From: JBOFEH01 sp051650265
GTDB lineage: Bacteria; Bacillota; Clostridia; Lachnospirales; Cellulosilyticaceae
NCBI GenBank assembly: GCA_051650265.1
Contig: JBOFIR010000264.1
Coordinates: 1-5,596, forward strand
Length of the DNA: 5,596 nucleotides
Direction: 5' to 3'
The translations under genes and the position numbers were made by a program. Below are positions 5,286 through 5,596 of the stretch, piece by piece. Position 1 is the stretch's first letter. Each line of letters opens with the position of its first letter. Under the pieces are notes generated by a model, which saw only the letters and a list, made by a program, of their open reading frames with translations, did not search any database and was not told where the DNA came from.

Positions 5286-5596
5286 TTATGTCCATTCTTT
5301 CCAAACCTCTGGCTTGTAACCCCTAGTCGCTTGTTTCCCGTTTCTCACAATAGGCGTCTTAAGAAGCTGAGGATATTCCAACACTCTCTTTTCCTTATTT
5401 ATATGAGAAGCATGCTGGATACGTGATACTGCTTCTTGGTCTTTGCAGTTTTCATCAATCATAGCGACAATACCGCCTACAACCTGTTTCACACTATTAA
5501 GCTCGCCTTGGCTGAGTCCTTTTTCTTTAAGGTTGATCAATTGAAACTTGATACCACGTTCTTTAAAGTAGCGCTCTGCTTTCTTGGTTTCATTGC
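5286..5596 (-). CDS. ArsC/Spx/YffB-like thioredoxin-fold protein, N-terminus cut by window edge
   Basis: The frame ending at TAA 5288-5286 is open all the way to the window edge, giving 102 whole codons plus two bases. The visible part begins NETKKAERYFKERGIKFQLI, the helix and strand that follow the redox cysteine in the ArsC family. The bases just outside this end in GC, which would allow a TGC cysteine codon at that place, but this cannot be confirmed here. The C-terminal part holds the family signature LLKTPIVRNGKQATRGYKPEVWKEW, with the cis-proline of KTPIVR. The usual ArsC-family length is about 110-120 residues, so only the first 10-15 are missing. Such proteins include arsenate reductases, the regulator Spx and uncharacterised YffB-like reductases. 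With no ars operon neighbours visible, I would not call it arsenate reductase. An internal TTG at 5540 is not the start. Confidence 0.85.
   Translation of the reverse strand, partial: NETKKAERYFKERGIKFQLINLKEKGLSQGELNSVKQVVGGIVAMIDENCKDQEAVSRIQHASHINKEKRVLEYPQLLKTPIVRNGKQATRGYKPEVWKEWT

Noticed and set aside
5286..5540. ArsC-like gene starting at the TTG at 5540
   Set aside because: The upstream codons to the window edge are open and match the family (NETKKAERYFKERG), so the gene is simply cut by the edge.

Overview
The window is low-GC DNA with strong Shine-Dalgarno sequences (AGGAGG and G-rich variants) and short AT-rich intergenic regions. The protein families are typical of anaerobic Firmicutes. 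I read it as a Clostridia chromosome, possibly a plant-polysaccharide or mucin/glycan-degrading lineage of the Lachnospirales/Cellulosilyticum type. The genus is inferred from style and not proven.

Layout, left to right. (1) Positions 1-503, minus strand: the N-terminal 167 codons of an AraC-family regulator, cut by the window edge. (2) Positions 504-853: no intact gene. It holds the regulator's probable promoter and two short open stretches that may be gene debris. One of them continues in frame past the stop of the next gene. (3) Positions 854-3331, minus strand: an 825-residue intracellular glycoside-hydrolase-like protein of the DUF6067/GH123-like type. It has its own promoter (TTGTTA-17-TATAAT), and an 11-bp perfect inverted repeat lies across the -10. 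(4) Positions 3402-3491, minus strand: a 29-codon ORF with a near-ideal Shine-Dalgarno. (5) Positions 3561-4535, minus strand: a phage/mobile-element replication initiator (replication protein O / DnaD-like organisation). It is preceded by a small ORF interrupted by an in-frame stop, whose own end overlaps the initiator start as ATGA. (6) Positions 4772-5230, plus strand: a small cysteine-rich C_GCAxxG_C_C redox protein with a clear promoter, Shine-Dalgarno and terminator. (7) Positions 5286-5596, minus strand: the C-terminal part of an ArsC/Spx/YffB-like thioredoxin-fold protein, cut by the window edge. It converges on the same bidirectional terminator.

How it fits together. The hydrolase and AraC regulator look like a carbohydrate-utilisation pair: same strand, and the regulator has no strong -35 of its own. 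The replication block (small ORF, initiator, small ORF) looks like a remnant or edge of a prophage or integrative element. It has no integrase, helicase loader or structural gene within view. The hydrolase promoter's -35 lies inside the last small ORF of that block, so the boundary between the mobile remnant and the carbohydrate locus falls at about 3400-3420. The C_GCAxxG_C_C and ArsC-like genes are ordinary redox-type housekeeping or accessory genes. I see no rRNA, tRNA, CRISPR array or transposase.
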